In this document: one piece after another, positions 43,966-55,573 of the stretch
Position numbering within the stretch: position 1 is the stretch's first letter
Layout of the letters: every line of letters starts with the position of its first letter
From: Amanita rubescens
Lineage: Eukaryota; Basidiomycota; Agaricomycetes; Agaricales; Amanitaceae
Length of the DNA stretch: 64,000 nucleotides
Assembly (NCBI GenBank): GCA_015039365.1
Contig: WION01000022.1
Coordinates: 310,001-374,000, forward strand
Reading direction: 5' to 3'
Made by a program: the position numbers and the translations under genes
The notes under the pieces: model-generated
Database searches by the model: none
Told to the model about the DNA's origin: nothing
What the model saw: only the letters and a program-made list of their open reading frames with translations

Positions 43966-44827
43966 ATGGTTCTCGTCCTGACCATCGGTGACCTCCACAT
44001 CCCCCACAGGACACACGACCTTCCCTCCAAGTTTAAAAAACTTCTTTTGCCCGGAAAGATTCAGCAGATCTTGTGCACCGGAAACGTGTGTGATAAGGAG
44101 ACCTATGATTACCTGCGGACCGTTTCTCCAGACGTCCATGTTGTCAGAGGCGATTACGATGAAGTCTGTCTTTTGTCATTTCAGCGAAGATTCCCTGACT
44201 TTTGCAGACCCTTGCATTCCCGCTCTCTACCACCATCACACACGGTCCTATCCGGATAGGCATCATCCACGGGCACCAAGTCATCCCGAACGGTGACCTC
44301 GATTCTCTCTCTAGTATTGCCCGTCAAATGGACGTAGACGTTCTCGTATCGGGGCACACCCATGCGTACGTGTTCTGCTCTCGTTTTACACGCCCGCCCC
44401 CAGTACCTAACGATACAAATACGATACCATAGATTCCAGGCGGTAGAGTACGACCACCGGTTTTTCGTCAATCCGGGATCAGCAACGGGTGCATGGACTG
44501 GGGCGTACCCTACGTACGTTTTCTTCTCCCTATTCCAAGGCTACCATCGTGAGCTGACCGCGCAGCGATCCAACACCCTCTTTTGCACTACTCGACATTC
44601 AAGGGCCTATCGTCGTCACTTACGTCTACCAACTTATTGACGGAGAAGTACGCGTTGAAAAGATTGAATGGAGGAAGGAAAGTGAGGGTGCACCGATACG
44701 CGTTTCAGTTGCACAACCAACAACGGGCGCAGGGAGCTTACCTTCAAGTGGACCGGCGAGTCCGAAGCCAGGAATGGGCGCGGGTATGATGAGTCCTCCT
44801 CCTGCCGCTGCGGGTGTGTGGGGGTAG
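43966..44827 (+). CDS. VPS29: Vacuolar sorting protein 29 (retromer subunit)
   Basis: Four exons: 43966-44163, 44208-44365, 44433-44513, 44566-44827; 232 residues. Metallophosphoesterase-like fold with the conserved blocks [91 protein letters not shown] and [20 protein letters not shown]. By family knowledge it forms the retromer core with VPS35 and VPS26 for endosome-to-Golgi recycling and is usually not catalytic. The C-terminus has a Gly/Pro/Ser-rich extension of about 45 residues, common in fungi. Ends 105 nt from the end of the convergent P450 remnant. Confidence 0.93.
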
Positions 44828-44931
44828 TATAATGTATGACCTTAAACGGTTTTAATTGCGTCCAGTAATGACAAAGCGTATCTAAAAGCGTAACGATCAT
44901 CCATATAATCCAAAGTTTAAAAGAAGACGAA

Positions 44932-46972
44932 TTATTCGTCTGTAATTAACGAAGCAGCCTTGGCTGAGCGTGGTGTGATAGAGCATTTGAACGGTTTGGG
45001 GTATCTATGCACACAGCGTTAATCTAGGTCACTATGCCCACAAGGAAAAAAACAAAGACTTACGAAATAATACCAGACGTCTGCTCATGAACAGGCGTAA
45101 TCTCAACCCCATCCTTTCCCACCACTTTTTTAATATCGAAAAACAACAAAGAAGACGCGATCGTCAAGAACAACGATGCATCCGCCAAATACAGGCCCGG
45201 GCAAATCCGGCGTCCGAACCCAAAGCACATGGTGCGGGGATCACGTTGCGCGGGCTTGTCGTCATCGGTAGAGATGTGACGTTCCGGTTTGAACTCGAAT
45301 GGCTCCGGGTAAATATCCGCATTGTGGAGAATGTTCCTGTTGGAGAAGGGATGAGTTGGTTTTTTCCCCCAGGGGACGACGATCAGGGACAACGTACCAG
45401 AGGTTGACGATAATAATGGATCCTTTTGGAACGGAGTATCCGCGGATAATGCTATCTTCCATTGCTCTGTGCGGGACGCCTATAAAAAAGTCATTGGTTA
45501 CCGACTGGAACTTGGAAGGGAAGGACGAACCGGTAGGAGCGACACTAGTTCCATCGTAAAACTTCGAGGACGACAGCGTTGATGTAGGGTAGATTTGCGC
45601 GGTCGGCGAGTGTGGGTAAACGGTCGCTGCCAATGACGGCGTCGAGTTCTGCTTGTGCCTTTTTCTGGACGTCTGTCATACGGGCAAAGATCAGGACTGG
45701 AAGAAAGGGTCGCAACGCTGAGAGCATACCAGGGTTCAAAACCATAGCCAGGAAGAATGCGTATTCAGCAGAGACTGTCGTGTCAGCACCGCCTGGAAAG
45801 CAGAACAGAACTTGGTTATGATGGCCAATTGTCGGAATCGATGTACGTTACGTACCTCCATACATAGAACTGGCAGTATACTTGAGATCACGAATCGCTT
45901 CCGGGGTACATGTGTTCTTCATTTTCAAGCACGGTTGATACAAATGAAGGTGGAGCACTTGCCTTCAGCCTGCAGCCGAGTAAAAACGACTATAAATGAC
46001 CATGGGAAAAAAACCTTACCATTTGGTCTTTTGTATAATTATAGGGAACCTCAACCATAGGCGATCGTGTCTTTAAGCCACGTTCGAGCGGTCTCCATGA
46101 ATCCCGTTCCCGGAAGCCATTCGGGAAGGACTCTTGAGGATAGGGAAAAAGTCGACAGGGAATGCGCCAGGTATAGGTGGAGGCGTTAAAGTTGGTATTT
46201 GCCTTTTCGATAAGATCGACAAAAGGGTCGTTTCCCTTCTTCCCGAACGTCAATGCCATATGTCAACTGCAAGATTATCCCGCCAGTTAACCTATCATGT
46301 TCGGAATTGTAAATGAGAAAATCAATGAACGTGGGAACTTATTACTTACTTTCGCAGGTTTTGTAATAGACTCTCCGGCGACGAAAGCGTTTGACGAAGG
46401 AAGCGATGGACTTTTTGCATGAGTATGTCTTGCTCTTTCTCGATATTGACTGCGCCGCCGACCATTCGAGCAAAATGCTTCCGGTATGTCCGAAAGCGAT
46501 CACCATATGGTATCAACACCAGCGTCTCGTTGTATCCAACGAGCTCGCCTCCCATCTCAAGCCGAGGCCGGTCAGAATAGATGGCACCCTTTTGGCTCAA
46601 CTCCTCCATGATGTCGGCGGAGTTGACGACTATCACATGCTTCCCGAGGGCAGAGGCAGAACAGATGGGCCCTATCTAGCGTGAGCCAAGCCTGGGGAGT
46701 GGAAGAAACAATATCTAATCTCACCATATTTCTTACCCCAGTCACAATACGTTAGCCACTCATCTTTCGTTGGCATGTCCAGGGCATTCTAATTCAATGA
46801 GAACGGCATTTTAGTCCCAAGTTAAACCTGGCGTGTGAACGCTTACACCGATGATTGGCATTCCAGGAGGACCTGGCGGTAGCCCTCCATTCTTCTTCCT
46901 ACTTTGGAGATATTGTAACCCGGCGTAGGAGACAAGTGCAAGACCAGCGAGGTGCAGTGGCGAGATTGACAT
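44932..46972 (-). pseudogene. Cytochrome P450, several frameshifts
   Basis: Minus strand, start at 46972 (membrane anchor SPLHLAGLALVSYAGLQYL, then LPPGPPGMPIIG), end at 44932 (SYPKPFKCSITPRSAKAA). Key P450 signatures survive: GGADTT of helix I near 45790, ExxR as EVLRW, PERH, and the haem loop FGFGRRICPG near 45220 with its Cys ligand. Exons 1-3 splice cleanly, but between about 46215 and 45880 the family sequence hops between frames at least four times (LTYGIDVREEG / NDPFVDLIEKAN / PGAFPVDFFPILKSP / WLPGTGFMETARTWLKDTIAYG / VEVPYNYTKDQM, then again before TPEAIRDLKYTASSMYGG) without splice sites to explain it. So I call it a recently inactivated monooxygenase, unless the assembly is faulty here. 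Confidence 0.8.
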
Positions 46973-47912
46973 GGTCAGGCAGAGAGACTATCTCGGTCAT
47001 GTGTTTTCTAACAAACACATATCCAGGGCTGGAAAAATAAGCCTTGTGACCAGGGAAATCCCACAGTGTGGCGACTACCCTGGTTTTTTCTTTCTGGAAT
47101 TCGACGAAAGACCACCCTAATATTAGTCATGATATGCACAATTTATTGCCCACCCGTTGGTGGGCATAGATTTCCAGGGTCAGAAGAACAACAGAATACG
47201 TTAAGTACGTTACTTACTACTGGGCGCGACTTGGACGTGCCTCGGGCCCCGACCACTTCGGTATGTTGTTGTGTGCTTTGAGTAGTGGGCCACACGATAA
47301 CTGCACGTGCTTAAACCTTAGATCTTTTTGGCTCGCTTTCTTACTTGTGCTAATGCGATGCATCAAGTGAACCTTCATTCGTGCCTCGCGCCCGATCACA
47401 GGCCCAAAGGTATGGAAAAATTGAAAATGAGGTCGTCCTGGAGATCGCATATGGAAAGTCGTGACCCTTTAGGGTGTGATTCGGCAAAGAATATATCCCC
47501 ATTTGAGGAACTGGATTTCGGAGGACAAGAATAGATCAAGTCCACCGAGATCGCATTCAAGAAAAGAGGGCAGAAATTGACAAACACCTTTGACATTTGC
47601 ATATATGAGATTGATGGTTTGAAAGTGATGAAACATACACATGTTCTGTACAAGGTGGGCGCTCAGAATTGAATGATATTGTTGTAAGTTGTGACAGAGC
47701 GTGACAGGATTCTGACGGGCATCACCACAGCACACAAGCACACAATCAGACTCCGTGACCCTGACGGTGAACCGCCATGCGTGACCCATTTAGGATTTCG
47801 TCCGCTTCTATTATATGCACCTTCGCTCCCGTCTCTCATTTCTCCCAGGTTGTCTCTTCCGACGCCAACTCTAAGTCAATCATTTCTTGCGAGTCGGAAT
47901 ACAACTGCATCC
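46973..47912. other. Intergenic, no gene seen
   Basis: Contains the presumed 5' regions of the P450 (minus) and the membrane protein gene (plus). Short frames only. Confidence 0.45.
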
Positions 47913-50001
47913 ATGACTGCTGCGGCTACGCTTGACTTGGGGGCGCCCCTCAACAACACGTCAGTAAACGAACCACCCATCTCAGTTCTATGTTGACGAT
48001 TCGCAGGATGGGAGCCATGCTCATTGGCGTCCTCATAAGCGCAGTTTTGCACGGTATCACACTGGTACAGGCGTATTATTACTTTGCACGTAAGTCCTGT
48101 TTTTATCATGGGCTCATTATGTGACCTTGACGGCCGCAGTATACCCGAAGGACGCTTGGTACCTCAAGCTGCTGGTAGTTACCACTCTATCTGATCTCCT
48201 TATCACTGACCAATGTATACAAAAGGTGATTACTCTGGTCGTAATAGATGCAACACATCTATCGTTCATAAGTCATATGAGTAGGTTCCTCTATTTTCAT
48301 CCAAGGCGCAGCTAATCTTGTTATAGTTTACCATTATCTGATCACTGATTATTAGTACGTTAATCAACGGTACCTTGGGGTGCTATATTAATGCAAATAT
48401 TAGTGACCATGCTTCTATGCAACGCATAATATGGTAAGTGGTATCCATGGAGCCTTATACCTTGTCTGATCTATTTTAGGTCCATAGTGGTAAGTTATGT
48501 TTAATATCTGCGTATCAGTGGTCTCAAGTCCCGCGCAGATGGAAGCACTATGCACAGTAAGTTAGTTCAAACCGTGCCCTCCAGACGATAACATATACTT
48601 TCAGGGAACCAATGGTGGCCTTGTACAAACGTAAGCGCAGTTTTGCAAGCATTTCGAATCTGACTAACTTGCTCTAGATTTTACGCTGTGCGAGCATGGA
48701 GGCGTGAGTTAGCTAACACTGTAAATCTTGTTTGAAAAACTCACCGCCACGGATAGTTGCCAACAGAAGTTGGCTAATCTTTTCGTTCTTGATGATATTA
48801 GTCGTTGGGCAAGTCGGTACGAAACAATATCCTCTCTAACACTCACTGAATGCTAATCTATTGACAGGATGCGGTTTCGGTAAGGTTCACCCATCATTTA
48901 TTATCAGGCATCGTCTCACGAGCGACATTTTTAGCATGGGTAATTCTCGCGTAAGTTTCTAGACTCTCACGAGTCTAATGCCATTTACTTATTCATACAT
49001 GACAGCGCTCAAATGAGGACATACGAACAACTTCTCACCATCTCTGTAAGATGCAGCATATGGACTTGTGGTGGACACGTTCTCAATCGCCTGATTAACA
49101 GCCCTTGACCATCACCATCAACGCCATATCAACGACTGCGGACGTGTTCATAGCCATTACTCTTGTAACCCTGCTCCGACGTTCTCGAACAGGGTTCCGG
49201 AGGTACATTTTTACCTTCACTTTTTGAGTCATTTTAACCGTTTTCTAGATCAGATACTCTGATCACGCGCTTGGTGGGTTTCCTTTTCTTAAGTGCTATT
49301 TCGCGAAACTCATGAAAATTAGATTGTTTTCGTTGTCAACACTGGTGTGTAAGTCGATCGTTGGTTCTCCCAGGTTGACCCAAGCTGACATTGTTCCTAG
49401 ATTAACCAGGTTTGGATCGACGCTATTGATGCCTATCCGATAACTCAGTGTTTTTCCATTTAGCCTGTGCGCTGTCGCGTCATTGATTTCAGTAGGATGA
49501 CACCCATTTCTTCGGTAGCGAAATGCTAAACATCATTTAGCTGATCACCTCGCCAAGGACCCTTATTTATGCCGCGTTCTACTACTGTCTCGGCAGACGT
49601 GAGTTTACCAGCATAACACTGGCCAGATGATGACGATTGTAGTGTATACGAACTCTCTTATCGCCACTCTTAACGCTAGGAAGACTATTACCCAAGCAAT
49701 GGAAGATCGAAGCGACAAACTCTATTCATTCCAAACTCTGTCGAACGGCGCCTCGCTATATACTAAAACAAATGCGGAGCCGCCGCCGACCAACATTTCA
49801 ATCAGAATTGATACAACGCAAGAAGCACGTGTGGAGACGTCCGACGCCAAGGTATGTCTGCTATATGATGCGACTTAGTGATTAATAACTGTTAACGGTT
49901 TTCACTAGACGATGGCGCTTGCGCAGGCGGAAATGGATATTATTGACATCACAGGAGATGGAGATAGCGATACCATCGCACCGAAAGCGCGGGCACTATA
50001 G
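47913..50001 (+). CDS. Seven-helix membrane protein, DUF6534 type, 22 exons
   Basis: Exons: 47913-47959, 48007-48089, 48140-48174, 48226-48280, 48327-48354, 48404-48433, 48480-48489, 48539-48556, 48605-48630, 48678-48703, 48757-48816, 48868-48879, 48935-48950, 49006-49045, 49102-49202, 49249-49273, 49323-49348, 49401-49409, 49464-49491, 49541-49598, 49643-49851, 49909-50001. They sum to 344 residues in frame. Family landmarks in order: MGAMLIGVLISAVLHGITLV (helix 1), YPKDAWYLKLL, IDATHLSFISH, FYAVRAWR, NRSWLIFSFLMILVVGQV, TADVFIAITLVTLLRRSRTG, LITRLIVFVVNTGVLTSLCA, SPRTLIYAAFYYCLGRLYTN and LIATLNARK. This fits the basidiomycete DUF6534 family of presumed receptors or transport-related proteins; biochemical role unknown. 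Exons of 9, 10, 12, 16 and 18 nt are remarkable. Confidence 0.82.
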
Positions 50002-50387
50002 AGAAAATCGCAGTATTTATATGGGGATACCAGCTTGGATTATATATGCCATAAGATCACTTTTCCGACCAGTCGCTAGCGACACTCGTTTCAATAATGG
50101 CCGAGGTCAGAAGTACCAACGGGAAGATAGAATCCTGTGTTTTTATTTGAAAATAGGGGAATATATATATAAATAAAAAATAACTGCGACTATAAATCTT
50201 AGTACAATTCATTCCGTATCCCTGTTCGCCTGTCAAAGATATGCAAATGATTTGGAGCAGAAAATCTGATTGTAATTCAGGTTTCTAGGTGCCGTCGCTG
50301 CGTGACGCGTACGCTTGTTACTGGCAACACCATCTCCATATAGATTGCAACCAACAGCTGAGCGCAGTCCTGCGCAGTCGCACGATC

Positions 50388-53281
50388 TCAGCAGGGCGTC
50401 GGATATCTTAGCTTTCGCAACAACCGGACAACGTCCTTAAACGATGGCCTACTAGCTGGTGCGTCGTGCCAACATGAACGCAGTAACCCCTCAACGCCAA
50501 GAGACTTCACCAAATCGGGATACGGCGGTCTCAATCTTTTTTCTAGGCAGTATCAAGTCAGATTTATCTAACAACGGGGAGGGGCACTCACTGAGAACAG
50601 TGTCTCTAATCTGTTCATCAGATAACGTTGGCCAAGGCCAATTTCCAAACGTCACGACCTCGATGCATGTCATAGCAAACGCATAGACGTCTACGTGCTC
50701 GGTCAAGAGTGATCGACTGGCGATGATCTCGGGTGGCTGCCATCTTAGTGAGTCTAATCCTCACGTGTTAGAATGATCTGTTTGATGAACAAGGCAGAAA
50801 AGGACGAACGAAGTGTCGTCGGAGACTCTTCGTAGATTGTGATATCTTGTTTGCGCCTGCTGGAGCCAAAATCCGAGATGATGCACCTGAATTGATCCGT
50901 GATAAGGACGTTCGAGGCCTGAACAAGAGACGATGTGAGTATGCTGAAGTTCTCAACCGATTGGTTGCACTAACCCTCAAGTCACCATGCAGCACACCAC
51001 TGCTATGGATGAATTCCATACCCCGCGCAATATCGTGCATAATCGTCAGATGGTCGACCTTGTGGTACGACCCAGGTTGCAAAAAGAGTGCGGGACCTTC
51101 CCCCATCGCCTCCCACTCGCACCGCTTCAGGTAATCCGACAGACTTCCGTGCCGCACATAGGGACTCAGCAGCATCCGCGGTAGCCCACCCGCAAACGCG
51201 CTAGAACCATACAGCTTCAAAACGTTCCCGCCCTGCGCCGGCTGCGCGCTGAGGGATCGCCAGATCGTCAACTCGTTGTCGAAATCATTTGTCGATACAA
51301 TGTTTGGATTGAGAACTTTAACAGCCACAGTACGACCGTGCCAAATCCCTTTGTAAACGGTCGAAAAGCGCCCTCGGCCGATGATATCTCCGAGTCGAAT
51401 ATCCTCTCTGAAAACGCGAAAGAAACGATGAGCAATGAACAGGACTAGGTACCGAAAACCTATATACGTACCTGGTGACAGCCCAAGACCGCACGACAGA
51501 AGGCAGCCCTCTATGCTCCCTCCACATAGCATCGGCCCGCTGAAACATGCTCTCGCTATCCTTTGTCGACAATCGACGACGCACGCCTTGACCACTCCCG
51601 CCGCGACGCTCCCCCGTCGCCTCAGCAGCCACAAAAGCATCCGGAGGCCACGTTTCCGACCGACCCCTCTTCTTATCGGGATGATGCCAATCCTGATGAG
51701 AACCTTTCAACTGATCCTTCTCCCGCCTCAGCTCAAACGCCTCCTTCAACAACCCTTTCAACGCCCTCGGCAACTCCGAATGCCCGATCTGCAATAGCTG
51801 GATAACCTGCGCTTCGTCCCGCGCGAATATAGCGTGTTCGAGTAGTACGCGGTAGTCCCGTTCGTCCCGAGCGTTATCCGCCTCGTCGTCCTGCTCGATA
51901 AGCTGTTTCCACAGGGTCCATTTTTCTTCCGATGGTTCTTCGGAGAGGTTGTTTCCGCTTTCGGATGGTAAATCCGTGATGAGAATATCTAGATCGTCTA
52001 GACTTTTTTGAGGTTGTTCTTCCATTGGTTGGAGAAGGAGAGGTACGTTGGCGCTTTGTCTGCGCGTGAACATGTTATCCATGATGCGTAACACCATGGA
52101 TCGCTATCGTTGTTGTCGTGGTGAGAACTGAGTTTCATTCGAGTATGGGCATTGGTACTCACGTCGAAGGAACTCAAACAGTCACCCAAAGCGGTGTTAC
52201 AATTATCGATCTGCTCTGACAGCTCATCTCGCCTTAAATATCGTATCCAACCTGGGAGCGTGATCTGCCTGTGGAGGGTGCTTAATACCAAAACTAATGT
52301 TCTATAAAGTGAAGAAGTCAATTATAGAGGAAGAATGGAGATGGTTCAAAATATACTCTTCAAAGGTGTTCACAGGCTGCTGCAGTTCCCTTCCGACAAC
52401 ATCGTTCAGCCTCGCGATTTCCCTTCGTATAGAAATCATGAAATCGGCAGCACGCATCGCGAGACGAAGGCATCGCATGCGGTTCAGCTATGAATGTCAT
52501 TCGCTTCCAAGATCAGGTCGGCATTGCAGGCACTACGCAGAAGCGGACTTACGGCAACTTGTTGCATCGTATCCCAAATCTGCAAAAGTGTTCTTCCGCA
52601 AGCTTCCAATCCCGGGACGGGCGAAAACTCCATAATTTTGACGCCGACGAAAAGGGCATCATACATTGTGTCTCCGGCAACGGAAAGACCGCAAGATACA
52701 GCTTGAGCCACGCGCTATCGTTGTATTCAACATTCATGTCCAAGATTCGTGAGCGTAGTTGCGGAGACTCACTTTCCGTGTTTCGTCGTGCATCACCATT
52801 TGCTCGGGTGATACGAACCAGTGGTGTCTTGGCGTGTCTTCCCAAGGACGTACTGCGGCCTTGATCAGCACGACTGACAGTGAGAGCTTGGGTGGAAGGG
52901 TCCGAGTCAATCCTGTGCATATCCGGCGTTGAGGGCGGCTCGCTCTTGGGAGACTCGGCCCTCGCCATCGAAAGTCCGAACAAGGCAGACACCGACGACT
53001 GAGGGGACAAGTTTCCCCTCTGAGCGAATGTTCGAATGGATGCTGCGAGGGGTTGTGAACCCTGAGCTTGTGAGCTTGGGAGATAAATGGGTGTTTTCCT
53101 CTAATAGATCTTCTGGTAGCTCCCTGTATGAAGCGGGTGCGGATCGCGGGAGATTTGGGCTGGAGTTGCCGCTAGAGTTCCCTGAAGATAGACCAGGTGA
53201 GCCGGGAGAGTAGAGCCTGTCATTAAGGTCGCGATTTTTCCATAGCGCCCAAGGGAACTTGTTTCTTCCACGGGTTGGCAT
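50388..53281 (-). CDS. TKL-like kinase with N-terminal MLKL-like helical bundle
   Basis: Ten exons (53281-52993, 52912-52773, 52714-52553, 52487-52357, 52301-52163, 52103-51472, 51407-50975, 50918-50806, 50743-50592, 50542-50388); 781 residues in frame. Order: Ser/Pro-rich N-terminus; LPPKLSLSVVLIKAA and WFVSPEQMVMHDETRK; a four-helix region (MYDALFVGVKIMEFSPVPGL, LRLAMRAADFMISIRREIAR); a brace-like helix WIRYLRRDELSEQIDNCNTAL; a linker; then a kinase: GRGRFSTVYKG (Gly loop), VAVKVL (Lys), catalytic loop HGDLRASNVLI (Gly replaces Arg of HRD), SDFGSS, WQPPEII, DVYAFAMTCIEVV and CWHDAPASRPSF. Catalytic Lys, both Asp and Asn are present, so it may be active. The first intron (80 nt, donor GTGTCT) is the least certain junction; a shorter gene starting at 52097 is the main alternative. 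Confidence 0.75.
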
Positions 53282-53616
53282 CGTGTAGAGCTAGTCAAGG
53301 AGGGTGCCCTGTACAGTAATGACTCGTGAGGTTGCCGTTTAAGACTTAACTTAATATACCGCATAAGATCAAATACAGTAGGAGAACATGGTTAAAATGG
53401 GAGCCGCGGGGATTATATCGCCGGTGATTGATCCCAGCGATACTAGTAGCTACTATAGTAGTTTCTTTTCAATATCCGACTCGAGCCTTTGCCAAGCAAT
53501 TTATACGGGAGAAGATCAATCAAAATTAATTATTGCGCAAAACCGTTCCGGACATACCTGTTGTCTCCCATGACGGTCGAAAATAGGGCAACTGACTAAT
53601 CTGGACTCACACCATC

Positions 53617-54383
53617 ATGACCACCACACCAGAGAACTTGGTCAGCATCACCTCCACCTCCCAATTCCAAGAACTCCTCTCAAAGGACCTCAACCGCGTC
53701 TCTCTCATCAACTTTTGGGTTCCTTGGGCCGAGCAATGTACGACGATGAACGAAATCGTGTTAGAGCTCGCCAAAAAATATCCGACAGTTTTGGTGTTAC
53801 AGGTACGTCACCTCAGCCTATTCCTTTCACGTTTACCTTCGTCTAAATCTGTTCGGGCCGTAGGTGGAAGCTGAGGCTCTATCTGACATTGCGGAGTCTT
53901 TTGATATTGAGGCTGTACCATCCTTCATCATCCTCCGCGGACACACCCTCCTCGACCGAATTAACGGTGCTGACGCCACGGCACTCACTGGGGCTCTCAC
54001 AAAACATGTAGGAGCCCATAACACCGAGGATGCACTCCAGAACCGGCTCAACGCACTCGTGAACCAATCCAAAGTCGTTCTGTTCATGAAAGGAAGCCCC
54101 GACACTCCGAGATGTGGATTCTCGCGAACAATGGTGGGACTGTTGCGAGATCAAAAAGTAGATTTCACGCATTTTGATATATTGACGGATGATAGTGTTA
54201 GACAGGGTAAGCTATCCTATAATTCATGTTCCTTCTAGTGTAATGTTGCGATGTCTAGGTCTGAAGAAACTGAACGACTGGCCGACATATCCTCAACTTA
54301 TCATCAAGGGTGAGTTTGTGGGGGGACTTGACGTTACGAAAGAGATGATAAATAATGGAGAGTTGAAGGAGCTTCTGGCGTAA
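53617..54383 (+). CDS. GRX4: Monothiol glutaredoxin, GRX3/GRX4 type
   Basis: Exons 53617-53802, 53864-54206 and 54259-54383; 217 residues. An N-terminal thioredoxin-like domain ([18 protein letters not shown], with a single Cys in the WAEQC site, then [13 protein letters not shown]) is followed by a monothiol glutaredoxin domain with [18 protein letters not shown] (CGFS active site) and [19 protein letters not shown] (TYPQ and GG glutathione-binding positions). By family knowledge it binds a 2Fe-2S cluster with glutathione, serves cytosolic iron distribution and signals iron status to regulators. Complete, with normal GTACGT and GTAAGC donors. Confidence 0.93.
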
Positions 54384-54580
54384 TGGGTGATCTGTGTATC
54401 TGATTAGATTATGTGATATCCCGATGAAAGATTAGATTAGAATGTAGTGATATCCCGATGAACGATTAGATTAGATTGTAGTGAATCAGGAGAATAAATC
54501 AAGTGTACAATTTACAATGACATTCGGATTTTGAGTTTAGCCTGGTTGCTTCCCCCGCAGTCGAACCACTACCATTCCAC

Positions 54581-55053
54581 TCACACACCCTCCACGAGCG
54601 TCACACCACCCATACCCAGAATAAATGACCCCTGACTCCTATAACACGAACACCCTTGCGAGTGCGAAACATCGTGATATTCACCAAGCATTGCCTGTTC
54701 CTCCTCTTCGGTGCACGAACAGATGCTCTTCGGATTAGGTTGATTGTAGGTTATGTAACCCTTCGGATCAATGTACCGGGAGCATCCATTCGGGGCTTCG
54801 TAATACGACGAGCCGTCAGGATCCCTGTAATAGGTGCTGCCGTTACTGGGGACGCTCTCAGTCTCAGAAGATGCGGCAGTTGATTAAAAGACGCACTAGT
54901 TGGCGTAGTAATAGCCTGCACCAAAGTTAAGAGTGTAATAAGAGTTGCCCTGTGGGGCGGAGGTGAGACTGAGGTCAGCACATGTCGAAAGCGACGTCTA
55001 GCGCAAACCTTATTATTGACCCCAGCGTTGGTAACAACGTATACTGTGCACAT
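54581..55053 (-). CDS. Small Tyr/Gly/Ser-rich protein, copy 1
   Basis: Exons 55053-55009, 54949-54897 and 54845-54581; 120 residues. The exon layout equals that of the copies at 59146 and 62964: a 13-15 residue start, a second exon opening Gly-Asn, and a third opening with (N/D)GS.YY..(P)DGS.YY. Here the third exon reads NGSTYYRDPDGSSYYEAPNG and continues into a longer, Cys-containing tail (ICSCTEEEEQ, GCSCYRSQG). No signal peptide or known domain. Resembles short repetitive proteins annotated as hypothetical in mushroom genomes; function unknown. Confidence 0.72.
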
Positions 55054-55573
55054 GATGATGGTCTCAAGTCAAGAAGGTGGGTCGACTCGCAAGGAAGATG
55101 TGAAGACGAAGAAGAGCAATGCCAAGAGGTATTTGTATTTAGCGGAGCATTTGTGTCTATTTGCCTGCGGCGCTTCGTCGCTTCTCCCATAGCGAACTGC
55201 GATCAAGTATATGAACGCCTTACGGTCGGGTTTTTCTGTATCGTGAGACCCCTGCTTTGCCTCGTGAGCGCGGCAAGTCCCCCGGAGCTAACACAATAAG
55301 GATAGATTTTCACGGACACGAAGATACAGCGTTGGGCACATCACGTTCATCACATTGGCGAACAATATCTATGTTGACCTTCACCCCCTGCCGCAAGGCG
55401 TTAATAGGGACAATGAAAAATAATACTACTACTCACTTTCTCCTTCGCTCCCATAACTCGGGGCCCTGTTTCTTCACTAGACCAACTGCGGGCGAAATCT
55501 GGTATCCTCGCCTCTATTCTCGCCTCCAAATCATCCGTTTGGGTCGCATGCTGTCTCAGGTGAGTCACGCTAT

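Noticed and set aside
52097..53281. A separate hypothetical gene upstream of the kinase
   Set aside because: In-frame splice junctions link all pieces into one 781-residue protein with a coherent domain order, so a single gene is preferred, although the first junction is uncertain.
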